Assembly (NCBI GenBank): GCA_011390385.1
Contig: JAABSN010000185.1
Coordinates: forward strand, 1 to 6,606
Length of the DNA stretch: 6,606 nucleotides
Origin: Thioalkalivibrio nitratireducens
GTDB lineage: Bacteria > Pseudomonadota > Gammaproteobacteria > Ectothiorhodospirales > Ectothiorhodospiraceae
Direction: 5' to 3'
Shown: positions 4,294 through 6,606 of the stretch, in pieces
How positions within the stretch are numbered: the first letter of the stretch is position 1
How the letters are laid out: every line of letters starts with the position of its first letter
Translations under genes and position numbers: made by a program
The notes under the pieces: model-generated
Told to the model about the DNA's origin: nothing
Databases searched by the model: none
What the model saw: the letters and a program-made list of their open reading frames with translations, nothing else

Positions 4294-5625
4294 GTGAATC
4301 GCGCCGTGCCCCCGACCGTGCTCCAGCAACTCGAGGAGGCCAAAGCCGAACACAAGCGCGGTTGTTTTAGCGAAGCGCGACGCCGCTACAAGCGCATCCT
4401 GAAGCGCCACCCCGAATTGACGCAGGCGCTGCATTTTCTCGGCGTGCTGGAGCACATGGACGGCAACCACGAAACCGGACTGGCACTGGTGCGCAGAGCC
4501 CATGCGCGCGATCCGGAAGACTACGATATTCGCCGGAACCTCGGCAATCTCCTCAACGACATGAATCGCTGCGAGGAAGCCGAGCCGCTGTGCCGCGCAC
4601 TGGTCGCGGAACGGCCTCTCGATCCGGGCAACCACACCAATCACAGCGTCGCGTTGCGCAAATTGGGCCGCTTCGACGAGGCGATTGTCGTCGGTCGGCG
4701 TGCAGTAGCGCTTGCGCCGGACTACGCCGCGGGATGGCATGCCCTGGCCAATGCGCTGGGCAGCGCCGGGGCGCTGAAAGAAGCCGTGCAGGCCTACGAG
4801 AAGGTCATCGCGATCGAACCCGGCTTCAGCCCGGCGCACAACAGCCTTTGCCGCGCTTTGCTGCAGCTGGAACAAGCCGGGCGCCTGTCGCGCTTTCGCC
4901 TGCGCCGCACCTTGGCAGCCTATCGCCGGTGGGTCCAGCGGGATCCTGATCATCCGACTGCCAGGTTCATGCTCGAGGCACTTGAAAAAGGCCAAACGCC
5001 CGCTCGGATGCCCGACGCCGCCGTCAAGGCCAGCTTCGATGCATACGCGGCGGACTTCGACAAGCACATTCGATCACTGAACTACCGGGCGCCTGAACTG
5101 ATCGCCGACGCGATCGCCGGCCGGCTTCCGGCCGCCAACGGAGACCTGGAGGTGCTCGACGGCGGCTGCGGCACCGGACTGTGTTCCGGCTTTCTGCGTC
5201 CCTACGCGCGACAGCTGATCGGCGTGGATCTATCGTCTGCCATGCTTAAGCGCGCCCAGGCGACCGGTCGTTACGATTCGCTGGTCGAAGCCGAGCTGGG
5301 CGACTTCCTGGACACGCGCGAGCAATCTTTCGACATCTGCGCTTTCGTTGACGTGCTGACCTACTTCGGCGACCTGAGCGCGATTCTGTCGTCGTCGGCG
5401 CGCGCGCTCAAGCCAAACGGCCTGCTCGCGTTCACGGTAGAGAAGTCAAGCCGTCCCGGCAGTCACTTGCATCCAACGGGCCGTTACAGCCAGCATCCTG
5501 ATCACGTACGCGCAGCACTCGCTGGTTCGGGTCTGCAAGCGGTCGAGCAAACCGAGGCAACCATCCGCACTGAAGGAAGTGCACCGGTGCGTGGGCTGAT
5601 CGTCTCGGCGCGCCGGTCCGGGTAA
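4294..5625 (+). CDS. TPR-repeat plus SAM-dependent methyltransferase fusion
   Basis: The product is 443 residues with a GTG start. Residues about 10-230 form tetratricopeptide repeats with the usual A/G, Y and P landmarks, for example CFSEARRRYKRILKRHP (24-40) and LKEAVQAYEKVIAIEP (161-176). These should be a protein-binding scaffold. The segment SFDAYAADFDKHIRSLNYRA (247-266) is the characteristic lead-in of methyltransferases in the 'predicted methyltransferase, contains TPR repeat' group (COG4976, from memory). The class I Rossmann fold follows: motif I EVLDGGCGTGLCSG (286-299), motif II IGVDLSSAMLKRA (309-321), an acidic GDFLD (336-340), the motif IV region FDICAFVDVLTYFGDL (346-361) and ALKPNGLLAFTVE (371-383). 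Motif I has GG where most relatives have LG, which is tolerated. There is no signal peptide, so it is cytosolic. The methyl acceptor is unknown. It starts 52 bases after the DGFE protein gene, possibly in the same transcript. Confidence 0.88.
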   Translation: MNRAVPPTVLQQLEEAKAEHKRGCFSEARRRYKRILKRHPELTQALHFLGVLEHMDGNHETGLALVRRAHARDPEDYDIRRNLGNLLNDMNRCEEAEPLCRALVAERPLDPGNHTNHSVALRKLGRFDEAIVVGRRAVALAPDYAAGWHALANALGSAGALKEAVQAYEKVIAIEPGFSPAHNSLCRALLQLEQAGRLSRFRLRRTLAAYRRWVQRDPDHPTARFMLEALEKGQTPARMPDAAVKASFDAYAADFDKHIRSLNYRAPELIADAIAGRLPAANGDLEVLDGGCGTGLCSGFLRPYARQLIGVDLSSAMLKRAQATGRYDSLVEAELGDFLDTREQSFDICAFVDVLTYFGDLSAILSSSARALKPNGLLAFTVEKSSRPGSHLHPTGRYSQHPDHVRAALAGSGLQAVEQTEATIRTEGSAPVRGLIVSARRSG

Positions 5626-5651
5626 TCGGGGATCAGCTGCTTCTTTTTTTT
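5595..5651 (+). terminator. Possible intrinsic terminator after the TPR-methyltransferase gene
   Basis: GCTGATC (5595-5601, inside the last codons) pairs perfectly with GATCAGC (5631-5637). The 29-base loop contains a GC-rich self-complementary CGGCGCGCCG. A run of eight Ts (5644-5651) follows 6 bases after the stem. The loop is long and the T-run is offset, so the call is moderate. The position between convergent genes fits. No T-run or hairpin was found for the opposing leftward gene. Confidence 0.4.
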
Positions 5652-5734
5652 CCTTTCCGATCGCCATGTTCTACGCGTACGCATCGGTCCTGTGCCGTTT
5701 CGGGAGCCAGTCAACACTTTCGCCTTGGGAGCTT

Positions 5735-6606
5735 TCAGAGGTTTTCAGGCTGTGGCAGCAGATCCGGCCAGCCGTATTTCTTCCAGGCGGCCACCAGGCC
5801 CACCTTCTCGGCGAACGCCATGAAATCGGGATGCAGGCGGACCTTGCGGATGGGCTCGATATCGGCCCACAGCGACATCAGGCAATACATGTTGGCCGGC
5901 GTAATCCGCGCGCCCAACGTCTTGAACACCATCCCGGCATAGCCCATCCAGATGGCCGGCGCGACGATGCTGGTGTCGCTGGGATCCGGCAGGGTTGCGT
6001 GGAGATAGTCGAGCATGGTGCAGTACACTTTCCGATGGACCGCTCGCCCGCTGCAAACGCCCCTTGCGGCAATTCTCCAGTAGGTATCGAGAGCCGGCCC
6101 GGTGAGAGGCTTGGTGCCGGCCGGCGGAAAGATCACGGTGTTCATCAAAAGGCGCGTCTGCCAGTACTGTTCCACGGCGAGTTTGCGATTGCCGGACGCC
6201 GCCGTGGCGACCGCAAGCCACATCGACGGCAATCCTAGATCGACCATCCGTTGCCCGGCCGCGATTGCTGCATCGAGGTTGCCGAGGTTGAACTGAGCGA
6301 CGGAAAGCATCGCGAAGTTGCGGCCGTTGACCGGGTCCTGGTCGATCGCCGCCTCGACGTAGCGCAGCGCCTCGCGCGTTCGGCCGATGTAGAGCAGGAA
6401 AGAGCCCAGCCGCAGCGCCACGTCGGGGTTGTCGGGTTCGAGCCGGTAGGCCTCGTAGGCCAGGTCCAGCGCGCCGACCGGATCGTTCCGGGTCCAGCAA
6501 TGGATGCCCAGCATGGCGCGCGCGTGGCCCTGGCCGGGCTCCAGTTCGATCGCCTTCCTTGCGCATTCGGCCATGCGCGCCGATTGCGCGGCGCGGTCGA
6601 GGCAGG
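5735..6606 (-). CDS. TPR-repeat protein, C-terminal 290 residues (5' end outside window)
   Basis: The leftward frame is open from the right edge to TGA at 5735-5737. The in-frame ATG at 6572-6574 is not the start: coding continues upstream (CLDRAAQSAR) to the edge. The first 145 or so visible residues are TPR helices, for example CARKAIELEPGQGHARAMLG, AYEAYRLEPDNPDVALRLG and ALRYVEAAIDQDPVNGRNFA. A less regular region follows with several Cys and Trp residues. The tail VRLHPDFMAFAEKVGLVAAW plus KKYGWPDLLPQPENL resembles the C-terminus (RxDPRFxxLxxxVGL...WP) of large proteins that join a DNA-binding winged helix or an adenylate-cyclase domain to TPRs. By inference the missing N-terminus may carry such a domain, making this a regulator. 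It converges on the methyltransferase gene, 109 bases apart. A truncated copy of its tail lies at 2011-2080. Confidence 0.82.
   Translation of the reverse strand, partial: CLDRAAQSARMAECARKAIELEPGQGHARAMLGIHCWTRNDPVGALDLAYEAYRLEPDNPDVALRLGSFLLYIGRTREALRYVEAAIDQDPVNGRNFAMLSVAQFNLGNLDAAIAAGQRMVDLGLPSMWLAVATAASGNRKLAVEQYWQTRLLMNTVIFPPAGTKPLTGPALDTYWRIAARGVCSGRAVHRKVYCTMLDYLHATLPDPSDTSIVAPAIWMGYAGMVFKTLGARITPANMYCLMSLWADIEPIRKVRLHPDFMAFAEKVGLVAAWKKYGWPDLLPQPENL
5754..5805. repeat. Right copy of the 52-base direct repeat
   Basis: This copy lies within the intact TPR-protein gene and matches 2027-2078 at 47/52 positions in the same orientation. Being part of a continuous reading frame, it is presumably the ancestral form, with the left copy the derived fragment. 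Confidence 0.85.

Noticed and set aside
3429..4355. 308-codon open frame on the minus strand opposite the DGFE protein gene
   Set aside because: It is antisense to a gene with signal peptide and domain logic. Its translation is Arg/Gln/Gly-rich low-quality sequence without family motifs, typical of GC-rich shadow frames.
4180..5067. 295-codon open frame on the minus strand opposite the TPR-methyltransferase
   Set aside because: It lies opposite clear TPR repeats, has no recognisable domain of its own and spans the end of the previous gene.

Overview
The window looks like a chromosomal segment of a GC-rich gammaproteobacterium. I lean towards Xanthomonadales or relatives such as Wenzhouxiangella or Lysobacter. 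The reasons are the base composition, the predominance of exported proteins, and one exported protein that ends in a DGFE-type C-terminus, which I recall as common in that group. This placement is an inference from recalled patterns, not from a database search. There are no tRNA, rRNA, IS or CRISPR features.

Left half (1-2533, all minus strand): the 5' part of a multi-pass membrane protein that runs off the left edge (1-515); a secreted protein of unknown function (686-1159); a second small secreted protein (1463-1831); a truncated remnant of a TPR-protein C-terminus (1960-2100); and a small lipoprotein (2159-2533). Each intact gene has its own Shine-Dalgarno sequence. The gaps hold several hairpins, notably a 15-bp hairpin at 634-678 and a run of four hairpins between 1235 and 1368.

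Middle (2534-5625, plus strand): a divergent intergenic region with a perfect 7-bp dyad separates the lipoprotein gene from a rightward run of three genes. These are a signal-peptide-bearing, cysteine-rich Hcp-family protein (2819-3388), an exported Cys-rich protein with a cadherin/Ig-like segment and a C-terminal FSDGFE motif (3408-4241), and a TPR-plus-SAM-methyltransferase fusion starting at GTG behind a near-perfect ribosome binding site (4294-5625). The first two genes are 19 bases apart and are probably cotranscribed. The methyltransferase follows 52 bases later.

Right edge (5735-6606, minus strand): the C-terminal 290 residues of a TPR protein whose N-terminus lies beyond the window. 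Its last codons match the remnant at 2011-2080, so a 52-base imperfect direct repeat (47/52 identical) brackets the 2.1-5.7 kb block.

No complete pathway or defence system is evident. The most unusual content is the Hcp-fold protein that appears to leave the cytoplasm by Sec instead of serving as a cytoplasm-loaded type VI tube subunit, paired with a DGFE-tailed exported partner.
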